Notes: generated from the sequence alone by a model not told the origin. A stretch of DNA of 64,000 nucleotides from JAGTVG01 sp942491935 (GCA_942491935.1 CALOCZ010000001.1:8039-72038), one strand, 5' to 3'; counted from the stretch's first letter, positions 46,422 through 55,857 are shown. Numbers and translations: made by a program.

Positions 46422-48854
46422 TTAAATGGTAAAACAGGACGAGCCGAAACAAACTCTGAAAGTCCGTGCGCTCCAATTTGGATTGATTACATAACTTCCG
46501 GAATACAATGTGCCTCCAAATGGTCCCTTTATAGTTCCGGTACCTCCTAATGAGGCGCCTGTATTCTTTACAGTAACACCGACATTTGAACTGAATGTGC
46601 CGATACCTACATTAGCTGCGTATTGATAACTCCCCGTTAAAACAAATTGCCCACCCGGTGAAATTGACCCGGCAACAGTTGTTGTAAAAATATACAGGTT
46701 CATTCTTCCGGATAATCTAATTCCAGCAGCATTACTAGCACTTATTGATGAATTGGTATATTGGAAAGTATGTCCTGCCACCGTCAATCCTGTAGTCAGA
46801 TTCCCACTAAAAGCTGCATCTTCCGGAGTAAGATTACCACTCATCCTGGCTGTAGCCAACCCGGCTGGTAGAGTGAATGATCCATCTAAGAATACACCTT
46901 TAGAATTCGATACGATCAAGGTGCCATTCGAAATAGGCATCGTAACCCCAGCAATATTGATCTCCCTATTTACTATACCTGTAAGCGAAATTTCTGATGA
47001 ATTGATAACGCCTTCAACATAATTGTAGCCAAGGTGTGGAATATCAAGTTCTCCCATCAGGTAAAAGCCCTCATCGGGATCAGTAGAAGTCCTGAAGGTG
47101 AATTCCCCTGATGGTAGTTCAAACCCTAGATCCAGGTCCAACCCTTTAGTTATCTTACCTTCAAAACTCAATTTTTCACTGCTGAATACAGCCATTACTT
47201 CAGCTTCAGTAACACCGTAGGGAAGTGTTACAGATCCTTCAAGATAAACACCCCGATCACTCGTAACCATTATTTTCAGATCACGGGAACCAAGTGTAAT
47301 GCCGTTGGGTAAGGTGATGTCCTGATCATAGGCCGATTCAAATTCAAATCCATCCCGGGTTATCCTACCTGTGAATCTCCTGTTATACTCAAGAATTCCA
47401 TAGCTGGGTAAGTCAAAGTTTCCTTCCGCATAAATTTCATCCTCATTGATATAAAAATGCGAATCTGAAAAATCAACTTCTCCAAGCCCGGGCAGGTTCA
47501 TTGTAGAAGAGGACTCCACAAATAATGACCAGTCTTCCGGATCGTTACCAATACTTAAAAACATATATCCTTCTGAGGTTGGTTGTGTTGGCATATACTG
47601 CCGGATATCTTCATGGAGGATCTCCGAAAGCAAAGGCCTGGTAAATTCACCTCCGAATTTCAAAAAGGAATTGCCAGGCTCCAATTGATATTGCAGTGTA
47701 CCTCCGACAATATCCAGATTTATTTCTTCATTGAAGACATTCCCAATGAAACCATTGGCATTTGGTAATATTCCTAAAATAAGCCCTATGCCTAAACCAC
47801 CCATATCAAAACTTCCGTTGGCACTTACGCGGTAACTCAGATCGATATTGGCTGCAGGATCACTGACCCAGTCAAGAAATGCCTGTTCTCTGTCTTCTAT
47901 AATGTCTTCTGGAGGAATGGTAAAACTTTCCACGGGATAGCCAATATAGGATTCAGCATTAATTTGGAATAAGGGCAAGGGAGGAAATGCAATGCCTGCC
48001 GCCTTATGGTATGAATGGGTATTAAAACTTTCAAAACCTTCATATCCCAATAAATCAAATGTTTTATCGTTCCGAAACAGATACTCCTGTGAATTAATTA
48101 ATCCCTGATTTGACCATGCATAGGCTATACCTCCTTCTATTCCTACATTGGGTATGTTCCCTCCTTTTTCAGAGATCTTGCCAGCCAGCTTCTGCAGGAT
48201 ACTCTTATCACCGGAAGAGGGTTTGGGTACAAGAAGCGGTGCCTTAAAAAACACAGAAGGATCAAGGATGTCAAGATAGAAGTCAACAAAAGAATAAATC
48301 ACACCATTTACTTTGTTCTTAAGTTCGAAACGATCTCCTTTTGTTTCATCCAGTACTTTGATGTGCAGGTACTTTCGATCATCTGTTAGCGGAAGATCCG
48401 TATCATATTCCTCTTTGTAATAAGCCCCTAACTCATATTCAAAATGAGAAGTTACCGCGGACCACGCAAATGATTTCAGCATTTTGGCGAATATACCTAC
48501 TCTTGGAAATTCAGGGATACCGGTACCGGTTATCTTTTCAATTTCATCCCCAGGACCGATGATCACTTCAAAATTTCCTTCGCCGATTTTAAAGGTATCT
48601 TCCAGGTTATTTTCACCGATCAGAGAACCAACAAAAGTATACCCGTCATCATTTTTTTCAAGACTGCTCGCGTCAAAAATAAAATTACCGACCTCTTCAA
48701 TACTGGCCGTTCCATTCACATTTTTTCCGTCATCATCATTTACTACGACTCCGGGATCAACATTTTCCTTTTCACAAGCTGTAAAAAGAAAAAAAACCAA
48801 AGCTATCGATATCATCATATAGCCTTGCATGAAATTTTTAATGATCTTTTTCAT
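46422..48854 (-). CDS. Large lipoprotein with about 60-residue beta repeats
   Basis: An 810-residue lipoprotein (FLFTAC, Cys27). Residues 50-420 are non-repetitive. From about 470 a repeat of 57-62 residues recurs, anchored by a core (G)xxLxGxxxLPxG: EIYAEGNFDLPSYG (473-486), GVYLEGSVTLPYG (535-547), GFYLMGELDIPHLG (596-609), GVFLDGSFTLPAG (653-665) and the more divergent GIRLSGRMNLYIF (711-723). Between cores lie FxGxITxGL strands. The regular strands suggest an elongated beta-solenoid or beta-sheet stack at the cell surface. I do not recognise the family. A histidine kinase gene lies immediately upstream on the same strand. Confidence 0.65.
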   Translation of the reverse strand: MKKIIKNFMQGYMMISIALVFFLFTACEKENVDPGVVVNDDDGKNVNGTASIEEVGNFIFDASSLEKNDDGYTFVGSLIGENNLEDTFKIGEGNFEVIIGPGDEIEKITGTGIPEFPRVGIFAKMLKSFAWSAVTSHFEYELGAYYKEEYDTDLPLTDDRKYLHIKVLDETKGDRFELKNKVNGVIYSFVDFYLDILDPSVFFKAPLLVPKPSSGDKSILQKLAGKISEKGGNIPNVGIEGGIAYAWSNQGLINSQEYLFRNDKTFDLLGYEGFESFNTHSYHKAAGIAFPPLPLFQINAESYIGYPVESFTIPPEDIIEDREQAFLDWVSDPAANIDLSYRVSANGSFDMGGLGIGLILGILPNANGFIGNVFNEEINLDIVGGTLQYQLEPGNSFLKFGGEFTRPLLSEILHEDIRQYMPTQPTSEGYMFLSIGNDPEDWSLFVESSSTMNLPGLGEVDFSDSHFYINEDEIYAEGNFDLPSYGILEYNRRFTGRITRDGFEFESAYDQDITLPNGITLGSRDLKIMVTSDRGVYLEGSVTLPYGVTEAEVMAVFSSEKLSFEGKITKGLDLDLGFELPSGEFTFRTSTDPDEGFYLMGELDIPHLGYNYVEGVINSSEISLTGIVNREINIAGVTMPISNGTLIVSNSKGVFLDGSFTLPAGLATARMSGNLTPEDAAFSGNLTTGLTVAGHTFQYTNSSISASNAAGIRLSGRMNLYIFTTTVAGSISPGGQFVLTGSYQYAANVGIGTFSSNVGVTVKNTGASLGGTGTIKGPFGGTLYSGSYVINPNWSARTFRVCFGSSCFTI

Positions 48855-49007
48855 GGTTTTAAAATTTTAGTTTAAAGTTTGATAAATTCATTTACCAAAA
48901 TTGAGTTTTAAAACCAGGGGAGGCCTAATACATTTGTCGCAGATGCTATAAAATTTGTCGCAATTGCCTTTAATTGATGGAAATAAGGTACAGAAATTCA
49001 GCCTTGT

Positions 49008-51884
49008 TTATGAAGATTTGGTGGAATATTGAGTAAGAAGCTCTGAAGGAAGATATCCAAATTGTTCCTGGAAGCACTTTGTAAAATAGGAAGGACTGCC
49101 AAATCCCACCTGGTAGGCAATTTCAGACGAGGTGGCAGAATTTTGCTTTAGCAGATCGTGAGCTCTCTGTAACCTGAAACGCCTTATAAACTGATTTGGG
49201 CCAGTATCCAGTAATGCAGATAATTTCCGGTGTAAATGCGATCGGCTCATACCAAGTTCATCGCTCAGTTTCTCTACACCAAACTTTTCATTGCCCAAAT
49301 GTATCTCCACGATTTCTATTAGACGGTTCAGGAATTTCTCATCGATTGAATTAACCGTAACATCTTTTGGTTTAAGGATGCCTTCCTTGTTATATTTCTC
49401 CCTGAGTTTTTTGCGGGATTCTATTATGTTTTCAATCCTGGCCAGCAATTCTCTGGGTATAAATGGCTTTGTAACATAATCATCAGCCTTGGTTTGCAGT
49501 CCTTCTATTTTATTCTCAATGTCAGACTTTGCAGTTAATAATATAATCGGGATATGACTTGTTTTTTCATCGGTCTTCAATTCACGGCATACTTCATATC
49601 CATTTTTTTTCGGCATCATAACATCGCTGAGTATAAGATCAGGTATGGTTTCCTTGGCGTTTTCAATCCCTTTTTCCCCGTCTTCTGCTAAAATTACGCG
49701 ATACTTATCATCTAAAATTTCCTGTATGTATTTTCTAACATCCTTGTGGTCTTCAATCAGCAGGATAAGAGGTAAATTATTATCTACTGGTTTGATGCCT
49801 GCCATAGATTCAAATTCTTTGTCATGGATTGCAATTGAAGTTTTCCTTAGAGAATTAACTTCTGCAGGTAAAGGCGATTTTGACAGTTCTAAATTGGTGG
49901 GAATTTCAAATATTATCTGCATACCTTTTCCATGCCCGCTTTTCGCTGAAATGCTGCCTTTATGGAGTTCCACCAGTTCCCTGGTCAAAGCAAGTCCAAT
50001 ACCAGATCCTTCCTGTTGTAACAATTGATTGTTGTCTGACTGGTAGAAGCGGTTGAAAATCTGACCCACATCTTCTTCGGGTATCCCGTGTCCATTGTCA
50101 GAGATCTTAATGAAAAAATATTCCAGGTTTCCTTCAGGCTCATTTCTAACTTGAACAGCAGAATGAACCGAGATTTTCCCATTTTCCGGGGTAAACTTAA
50201 AAGCGTTTGAAAGCAGATTGATCAGGATTGTTTCCATTTTTTCCTTATCAAAGTTCATTTCAAGTTGTTTGGGCAGGATGTCCATTTCCATCTCAATATT
50301 TTTTTGTTCCGCAATGGAATGAAAAGACATTGTTACACCTTTAATCACAGAGATAATATCCGATCTTGAAATATTAAGCTTCAATTTTCCGGATTCAATT
50401 TTAGAAAGATCGAGAAGTTGATTTACGAGATCTAAGAGCCTGCCTGCATTTCGTTGTAACACTTTCAGCTGTTTTGCCACACCTGGGATTTCAATTTTAG
50501 TGATCATGTCATCAAGTGGTCCCAGTATCAATGTTAGCGGGGTGCGAAATTCATGTGATATGTTGGCAAAGAACCGGGATTTCATACGGTCTATTTCTTT
50601 TTCTTTCTCCAGTAACTGCCGGTTCTTTCTGTTCCTGCTTCGTTGCTGGTTATACATCAGAAATAAAAACAGTGAGATGGCTAAACCAGTCAAAATATAA
50701 GTATTCCGCCTGAATTCAGCAGCCTGTTTCTGTTCCTTTAGCAAAAGAATTTCCTTTTCTTTCTTTTCCGTTTCATATTTTGCCTGAAGTTCGTACGATT
50801 CACGAATTTTTGTCTGCTGATACAAAGAATCTTTGACGGCGGTAGTGATTTCATAATAGTAGAGGGAACTATCATATTGACCCAGTTCCTTATGGATCTT
50901 GATCAAAGACTCGCCAGCTTTTTGTATTCTATGCAAGGCATCTATTGATTTTGCTATCTGAAAGCTCTGCTGCGCATGGAAAAGCGCGCTATCTAATATA
51001 TTTTGTTTTATATAAACATTGGCAATCCCAATATGTGAAAAAGTTAATCCTAAGTTATCATCAGCTTGCCTGTCAATACTTAGACATTGGTTATAATAGG
51101 ACAAAGCCTTATCATACATGCCTCTTTTTTCATAGATGAGGGCAATATTGTTTAGGTTTCCTGCTAAACCGCCCAATTCTCCATATTTTCTGTGGTAGCT
51201 GGCAGAAAGCTCATAGCAGGCAATGGCTGAATCCGGCTGATCATTTGATCCTAAAGCAATAGCCAGCGTATGCAGCATATCGGCCATATCCAGTGTGTCG
51301 TATTCGGTTTCGATCAGCAGCAGATAGGCCGTCTGGATATTTTCCAGGGATTTCTCAGGTTCTTTATACTGATAATACAGGTAGGAAATTCCCCTGTAAC
51401 AATAGGCCAGGGCTTTTTTATCATTAGCTTCTTCCGCCAGTTTACTGGCTTCAATGTACTCGTTCATGGATTGGGTAAAATCACCTTTTTCTATTTTAAC
51501 ATCTCCCAACTTCTTTTTAGCCCAGGCAGCCTTTGAATAATCCTGGTTCTCATAAAATATGTTGACTGCTCGATTCAAATGAATTTCTGCGTTTTCAAAA
51601 TCCCCTTCAGATTTATATAGAGCACCTTGCCGTTCTTCAGCCAAACCCGTTTGTATCCAGTTTTCGTTGTTTTGAGCAAGAGTCAATGCGGAATCCGCAT
51701 ACTGATGTGCCAGTGATAAATTCTCAGGATAGTAGTTTTTACTGTTGGTCATGTACAACACAAATTTGGCTGAGTCATTATAAACCAAACTTTCATTAGC
51801 TGATTTTTCTAAACTTTTTGGAGTTGCTAAAACTACTGAAGCAAGAATTAAGCTGAATAGAGAAGTTATAAGAGACCATCTCAT
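49008..51884 (-). CDS. TPR-containing hybrid two-component sensor/regulator with AraC output
   Basis: A 958-residue one-chain signalling protein. Signal peptide; periplasmic TPR repeats (about 55-350); a transmembrane helix (395-411); histidine kinase with phosphoacceptor His444 (ANISHEFRTPL), N box SNAFKFTPENG and G boxes SDNGHGI and GSGIGLAL; receiver domain (705-820) with Asp753 and Lys805; and an AraC-type double helix-turn-helix (865-950; LGMSRSHLHRKLS and AYQVGFGSPSYFTKCF). Unlike classic polysaccharide HTCS, the sensor is TPR rather than a two-propeller reg_prop domain. It probably controls the neighbouring repeat lipoprotein and/or sulfatase. Confidence 0.92.
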   Translation of the reverse strand: MRWSLITSLFSLILASVVLATPKSLEKSANESLVYNDSAKFVLYMTNSKNYYPENLSLAHQYADSALTLAQNNENWIQTGLAEERQGALYKSEGDFENAEIHLNRAVNIFYENQDYSKAAWAKKKLGDVKIEKGDFTQSMNEYIEASKLAEEANDKKALAYCYRGISYLYYQYKEPEKSLENIQTAYLLLIETEYDTLDMADMLHTLAIALGSNDQPDSAIACYELSASYHRKYGELGGLAGNLNNIALIYEKRGMYDKALSYYNQCLSIDRQADDNLGLTFSHIGIANVYIKQNILDSALFHAQQSFQIAKSIDALHRIQKAGESLIKIHKELGQYDSSLYYYEITTAVKDSLYQQTKIRESYELQAKYETEKKEKEILLLKEQKQAAEFRRNTYILTGLAISLFLFLMYNQQRSRNRKNRQLLEKEKEIDRMKSRFFANISHEFRTPLTLILGPLDDMITKIEIPGVAKQLKVLQRNAGRLLDLVNQLLDLSKIESGKLKLNISRSDIISVIKGVTMSFHSIAEQKNIEMEMDILPKQLEMNFDKEKMETILINLLSNAFKFTPENGKISVHSAVQVRNEPEGNLEYFFIKISDNGHGIPEEDVGQIFNRFYQSDNNQLLQQEGSGIGLALTRELVELHKGSISAKSGHGKGMQIIFEIPTNLELSKSPLPAEVNSLRKTSIAIHDKEFESMAGIKPVDNNLPLILLIEDHKDVRKYIQEILDDKYRVILAEDGEKGIENAKETIPDLILSDVMMPKKNGYEVCRELKTDEKTSHIPIILLTAKSDIENKIEGLQTKADDYVTKPFIPRELLARIENIIESRKKLREKYNKEGILKPKDVTVNSIDEKFLNRLIEIVEIHLGNEKFGVEKLSDELGMSRSHLHRKLSALLDTGPNQFIRRFRLQRAHDLLKQNSATSSEIAYQVGFGSPSYFTKCFQEQFGYLPSELLTQYSTKSS

Positions 51885-51991
51885 AGTGCTGATTTTTATA
51901 GCCGTAGATAATAAAAAAATATTGGAAATGTAATTTTTTTATAGGTGAGATAGTCAGGAATAGATACCTATTATACTAGAAAAATATGATC

Positions 51992-52267
51992 TTAAGAATG
52001 TGAAATCTGTCTATTTCTGAACGCGAATGCAACAATGACAAGTCGTATGGAAATCAAAATTAAATAGTCTGCCATGCCTAGCTCCTTTGATTCTGCCAAG
52101 GCACCGGTTAAATCGAAAAACGGAACTCTATTAAAATATCCATATACAATTACAGTGAAAAGGACTTCGAAAAGTTTACTCCCACTGGTAATAATACCCA
52201 GGGTTATAGCAAAGACAGGTATGAACAAGGGAACCTGCATTAATGGCATAAATACTATAAAGATCAC
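51992..52267 (-). CDS. Small membrane protein, possible fragment of an ABC-2 permease
   Basis: Ninety-one residues with three hydrophobic stretches. FMPLMQVPLFIPVFAITLG and FFDLTGALAESKELGMADYL followed by a last helix and a basic end (FRNRQISHS) look like the C-terminal helices of an ABC-2-type permease, so it may be a truncated remnant. It starts 19 bases downstream of the sulfatase gene on the same strand. Family call is weak. Confidence 0.4.
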   Translation of the reverse strand: MIFIVFMPLMQVPLFIPVFAITLGIITSGSKLFEVLFTVIVYGYFNRVPFFDLTGALAESKELGMADYLILISIRLVIVAFAFRNRQISHS

Positions 52268-52286
52268 TATTGAATATATAGGCGCA

Positions 52287-53828
52287 TTATTTATGGTAAA
52301 ATGATTCCGGGAACTGGGCTGGCTTCGATTTTTCCGGATTTCTTAATATGAACGTTTTCCCTTTATCAGGAAGCAGGGGAATCGTATTCCCATTAGTTTC
52401 CCGTAATAATTCAAACATCCTGAACCTGTGATTTTCTATCAAATCCTGATAGTTTTCATCATTAATCAAATTCCTTGTTTCATCAGGATCTTCCTGCATA
52501 TCATAAAATTCATCCAGATCCCATATTCCCTGGTATCTGATAAACTTATACCGGTCGGTCAACAAGGCATGAGTGGTAGGAGTATATGGATAGTTACGCT
52601 CCCAGTAATATTCATACAGCAATTCTGTGCGCCATTCCATATCTTCGCCATCCATTAATGGTTTGAAACTCTGACCATCCATGTTCCCGGGAATTGAAAT
52701 TCCTGCCAGATCTAAAGTATTAGTGGGTGCGATATCAATATTGTGAACAGCTTCTTTAATTACTTTGTTTTCGGCATTTCTTCCAGGCTTCCAGATGAGT
52801 AAAGGCACTTTGATTGAAGCTTCGTAGGCTGTCCGTTTGTCAATAAGGCCATGCTCCCCGAATTGAAAACCATTGTCACCCATATAAACAACAATCGTAT
52901 TTTCAGCTTTATCACTATTTTCAACCCAATCCATTATTCTACCCAGGTTCTCATCAACGGCCAGGAGAGATTCACAATATCGTCGGTAGTATTTGTTAAG
53001 ATCGAAATCAGCGAGGTTATAGCCAAATTCTGCTCCATGCCGACTATTCCTTTGATTGGTTAACCACATGGGTTTACCTTCTTCAATCTTATACGTTGGA
53101 GGAACTGCCCATTGGGTATCTTTATATCTCCCGAGATGCCGATCCGCAGCCACGAAATCTGAATGAACTGCTTTATGTGACAAATAAAGCATAAACGGTC
53201 TTTCATCTGTATTGCCCTCCAACCATTCCATTGCAAAGTCTGTCAACTCATCCGTTGTGTATCCTTTTTGCGGAATTCTTTTCCCATTGATATTGTAACC
53301 ATCCATGCTGGTTTGTGGAACGACCCTGCTTGTTCCATGCCCATCGGCCCAATAGGTGCCCTGCCCTTTAAAACTTAACCAGTAGTCGAATCCTCTTTGT
53401 GGATCGTCAATTTCACCACCCATATGCCATTTCCCGATAGCTGTAATATATCCCACTTCCTGTAGATATTCAGGGAAGAATTTTAATGTTGAGTCCACGG
53501 GATTATAATTATTTACTACTCCATGGTTATGCGCATACATCCCTGATAAAATGGAAGCACGGCTTGGAGAACATAATGAAGTGGTAACAAGAGCGCGGCT
53601 AAAATGGATGCCCTCCTCAGCCATCTTGTCCATATAAGGAGTTTCCAGAAAAGGGTGATCCATAAAACCCATTGCATCAAATCTATGATCATCTGTCAAA
53701 ACAAAAATGATATTTGGGCCAGCTGGATCTTGAGGTTCTGCAGATGTGTTGGACTTTTGACTACATCCGAATAAAAGTCCTCCAAAAGTAATAATAGCCA
53801 AAAACAGGAGATTCTGAGATTTTTGCAT
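52287..53828 (-). CDS. Secreted type I sulfatase (S1 family)
   Basis: About 513 residues from the ATG at 53828, chosen because it gives a lipoprotein signal (GGLLFGC); an upstream ATG at 53852 adds eight residues. Numbered from that upstream ATG, metal ligands are Asp54 and Asp55 (VLTDDHR), and the maturation motif CSPSR at 94-98 has the Cys that is converted to formylglycine. YMGDNGFQFGEHGL provides the later Asp-Asn metal ligands. Such enzymes remove sulfate esters from algal or mucin-type glycans. The anaerobic or FGE maturase is not in the window. It is close to the hybrid sensor kinase, a likely regulator. Confidence 0.9.
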   Translation of the reverse strand: MQKSQNLLFLAIITFGGLLFGCSQKSNTSAEPQDPAGPNIIFVLTDDHRFDAMGFMDHPFLETPYMDKMAEEGIHFSRALVTTSLCSPSRASILSGMYAHNHGVVNNYNPVDSTLKFFPEYLQEVGYITAIGKWHMGGEIDDPQRGFDYWLSFKGQGTYWADGHGTSRVVPQTSMDGYNINGKRIPQKGYTTDELTDFAMEWLEGNTDERPFMLYLSHKAVHSDFVAADRHLGRYKDTQWAVPPTYKIEEGKPMWLTNQRNSRHGAEFGYNLADFDLNKYYRRYCESLLAVDENLGRIMDWVENSDKAENTIVVYMGDNGFQFGEHGLIDKRTAYEASIKVPLLIWKPGRNAENKVIKEAVHNIDIAPTNTLDLAGISIPGNMDGQSFKPLMDGEDMEWRTELLYEYYWERNYPYTPTTHALLTDRYKFIRYQGIWDLDEFYDMQEDPDETRNLINDENYQDLIENHRFRMFELLRETNGNTIPLLPDKGKTFILRNPEKSKPAQFPESFYHK

Positions 53829-53932
53829 CAGGATAGATATTTGATGTATCATGTATAAATTTCAATATAATATACTGGAACCGAACTATTGTTTGTAAAG
53901 TAAAAGGAATACCTGAAATTAATGTATAACTA

Positions 53933-54043
53933 CTAATATTCCATAATTCTATCCCGAGTTAACTTCATTATCTCTTCATAATCAGTCCATTTTATATTGG
54001 CAGGAAACAACTCAAGGAGAGATATGTCAATGAAATTTAACAT
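53933..54043 (-). CDS. Possible very short protein or gene relic
   Basis: Thirty-six codons: MLNFIDISLLELFPANIKWT and on to IMEY-stop. The amphipathic, codon-like look suggests coding origin, but I recognise no family, and the length allows chance. The rest of 53,853-54,152 is AT-rich with nothing recognisable. Confidence 0.2.
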   Translation of the reverse strand: MLNFIDISLLELFPANIKWTDYEEIMKLTRDRIMEY

Positions 54044-54152
54044 ATATTAATTATTTAAAACTGTATTAAAATGTATTTTTATATATGTTTCAAAGAGATT
54101 TATATTTCAGATTTAATTTGTTTTTCACTTTTATAATCTCTACTCTATAAAA

Positions 54153-55382
54153 ATGCCAAACATCATTTTACCATTTGCGGTCTTATTTATTTCAGGAAGT
54201 ATATTCTATTCCAGTAGCAAGTTCTTTCCAAATAACGATGTGGGTTCAAAATCTGCAAGAGTCAGTAAACCGGATTTTAATCTTACTCCGGAGGAAGAGT
54301 TGGGTAAGAACCTCTTCTTCGATAAGATTGCCTCACCAGACAACATGTCCTGCGCAGACTGTCATATCCCGGAGGTTGGATTTACGGGACCTGATGACGA
54401 AATTAATGCACACGGTGCCGTATACCATGGTGCTGTTTCTCAGCGATTTGGTAACAGGAAACCTCCCAGTGCGGCCTATGCTACTTTAAGCCCGGTTTTC
54501 TTTTATGATGAAGATGAAGGGTTATTCGTTGGTGGTAATTTCTGGGATGGCAGGGCCACGGGTGAACTACTTGAAAATCCTGCTGCTGATCAGGCACTTG
54601 GACCATTCCTGAATCCTGTCGAGCAGAACAATGCAAGCAAAGAAGCCGTTCTGTTGCAAGTGGCCAAATCAGAATATGCTAAATTGTGGGAAGAGGTATG
54701 GGATGAGCCAGTAAGTGTTAAAACACCTTCAGAAATTGAAAAAAATTACGACAGGATTGGCTTGGCAATTGCTGCTTATGAAGGTTCCGAAGAGGTAAAC
54801 CAGTTTTCCTCCAAGTATGATATGGTTATGGCAGGTGATTCTAGATTTACAAAAGAAGAAGACTTGGGTTATGATTTATTCATTGGTAAAGCCTTGTGCA
54901 GTGAATGCCATCCTGAACCTTTATTTACTGATTTTACTTATGATAATCTTGGCGTTACTAAAAATCCTGAAAATCCTTTCTACGATATGGATAGTGTATA
55001 CCTGGAAGATGGCAGGCAAATTAATCCAGAAGGTGCAGATTGGATAGACAAGGGCCTTGGAGGATTTCTTGAAACCCGACCTGAGTGGGCAGACAAGGCT
55101 GCTGAAAATTATGGTAAGCATAAAGTGCCAACCTTACGAAAAGTAGGTAAAGCGAACAGTGAAGAATTCACTAAAGCCTTCATGCACAACGGTGTCTTCA
55201 AATCATTACTGGAAGTGGTTCAATTCTACAATAACAGGGATGTTGAGGATTGGCCCGAGCCGGAAGTAGCGGAGAATGTTAATACCGATGAGCTTGGAAA
55301 CCTTGATTTAAACGAAAGAGAGGAAGCCGCTATTGTGGCCTTCATGATGACTTTATCAGACGGCTATCTGCCAGAAAAATAA
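54153..55382 (+). CDS. Di-haem cytochrome c peroxidase (MauG-like)
   Basis: A 409-residue periplasmic protein with a hydrophobic N-terminus. Two haem c motifs are visible: CADCH at 67-71 and CSECH at 249-253, with the CcpA-like spacing. Surrounding segments (EELGKNLFFDKIASPDNMSC, NRKPPSAAYATLSP, FWDGRATGEL, VPTLRKVGKANSEEFTKAFM, HNGVFKSLLEVVQFYN) are those of bacterial cytochrome c peroxidases, which reduce hydrogen peroxide with electrons from cytochrome c, and of MauG relatives. No close operon partner. The start follows a long AT-rich leader. Confidence 0.9.
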   Translation: MPNIILPFAVLFISGSIFYSSSKFFPNNDVGSKSARVSKPDFNLTPEEELGKNLFFDKIASPDNMSCADCHIPEVGFTGPDDEINAHGAVYHGAVSQRFGNRKPPSAAYATLSPVFFYDEDEGLFVGGNFWDGRATGELLENPAADQALGPFLNPVEQNNASKEAVLLQVAKSEYAKLWEEVWDEPVSVKTPSEIEKNYDRIGLAIAAYEGSEEVNQFSSKYDMVMAGDSRFTKEEDLGYDLFIGKALCSECHPEPLFTDFTYDNLGVTKNPENPFYDMDSVYLEDGRQINPEGADWIDKGLGGFLETRPEWADKAAENYGKHKVPTLRKVGKANSEEFTKAFMHNGVFKSLLEVVQFYNNRDVEDWPEPEVAENVNTDELGNLDLNEREEAAIVAFMMTLSDGYLPEK

Positions 55383-55521
55383 AGCTGTCATTATTTAGTT
55401 CAATGCTATGGAATAATTTCTGATGTAAATCAGAACTTATTTTAATATATAGGCATACTTATTAAAGGATAGTGTACCCAAACCTTCAAATGTTTCATCC
55501 TGAAATATGTGAATTTATAGT

Positions 55522-55534
55522 GCCCTACTGGATT
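55522..55534. repeat. Short copy of the tRNA-Val 3' end
   Basis: GCCCTACTGGATT here is identical to 55680-55692, the T-arm/acceptor end of the tRNA-Val gene, in the same orientation 158 bases away. Such copies of a tRNA 3' end can mark a past integration site. Confidence 0.4.
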
Positions 55535-55641
55535 AACTTCGTTGATCCTTGAATCGGGCTTCCAAACCACAAGCCTTCTCGCTATGCTCGAATGGCCTTT
55601 TTATCGAATCAACCAGTAAGCAAGCTTCCTGTTGATCCAAT

Positions 55642-55669
55642 AAAAAAGCCCCACCTTGCGGTGAGGCTT
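55642..55669 (-). terminator. Rho-independent terminator of tRNA-Val
   Basis: On the minus strand: AAGCC-TCACC, loop GCAA, GGTGG-GGCTT followed by a T run. It sits eight bases beyond the 3' end of the tRNA. The core CCACCTTGCGGTGA is the same as in the terminator at 46389-46416. Confidence 0.8.
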
Positions 55670-55676
55670 GTGTCTG

Positions 55677-55751
55677 TGGGCCCTACTGGATTCGAACCAG
55701 TGACCCCCTGCTTGTAAGGCAGGTGCTCTGAACCAGCTGAGCTAAGAGCCC
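55677..55751 (-). tRNA. tRNA-Val (anticodon TAC)
   Basis: The minus strand folds as a full cloverleaf of 75 bases: acceptor GGGCTCT pairs with AGGGCCC (one G-U), a D-arm with AGCTGG, anticodon stem CCTGC/GCAGG around the loop CTTACAA with anticodon TAC, and T-loop TTCGAAT. Discriminator A, no encoded CCA. It reads GUA and related valine codons. Confidence 0.93.
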
Positions 55752-55784
55752 AATAATACTTAAAGAACTACCCTTAGTGCCGGA

Positions 55785-55857
55785 CAGTGACCCTCCCGCT
55801 AAAGCGGGATGCTCTGAACCAGCTGATCCCGCCAATGCGGGAGAGCGCTAAGAGCCC
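55785..55857 (-). pseudogene. tRNA-Val-derived sequence carrying two inserted GC-rich hairpins
   Basis: The flanks match the intact tRNA-Val gene next door (CAGTGACCC, TGCTCTGAACCAGCTGA, GCTAAGAGCCC). The anticodon arm is replaced by the palindrome TCCCGCTAAAGCGGGA (55794-55809), and a further 20 bases starting TCCCGCCAATGCGGGA (55827-55842) are inserted in the D-arm region. It cannot act as a normal tRNA. The two 16-base palindromes share the form TCCCGC-NNNN-GCGGGA. Confidence 0.7.

Noticed and set aside
55785..55857. Second functional tRNA or CRISPR-like repeat pair
   Set aside because: The anticodon arm is destroyed, and two palindromes with no regular spacer do not make an array.
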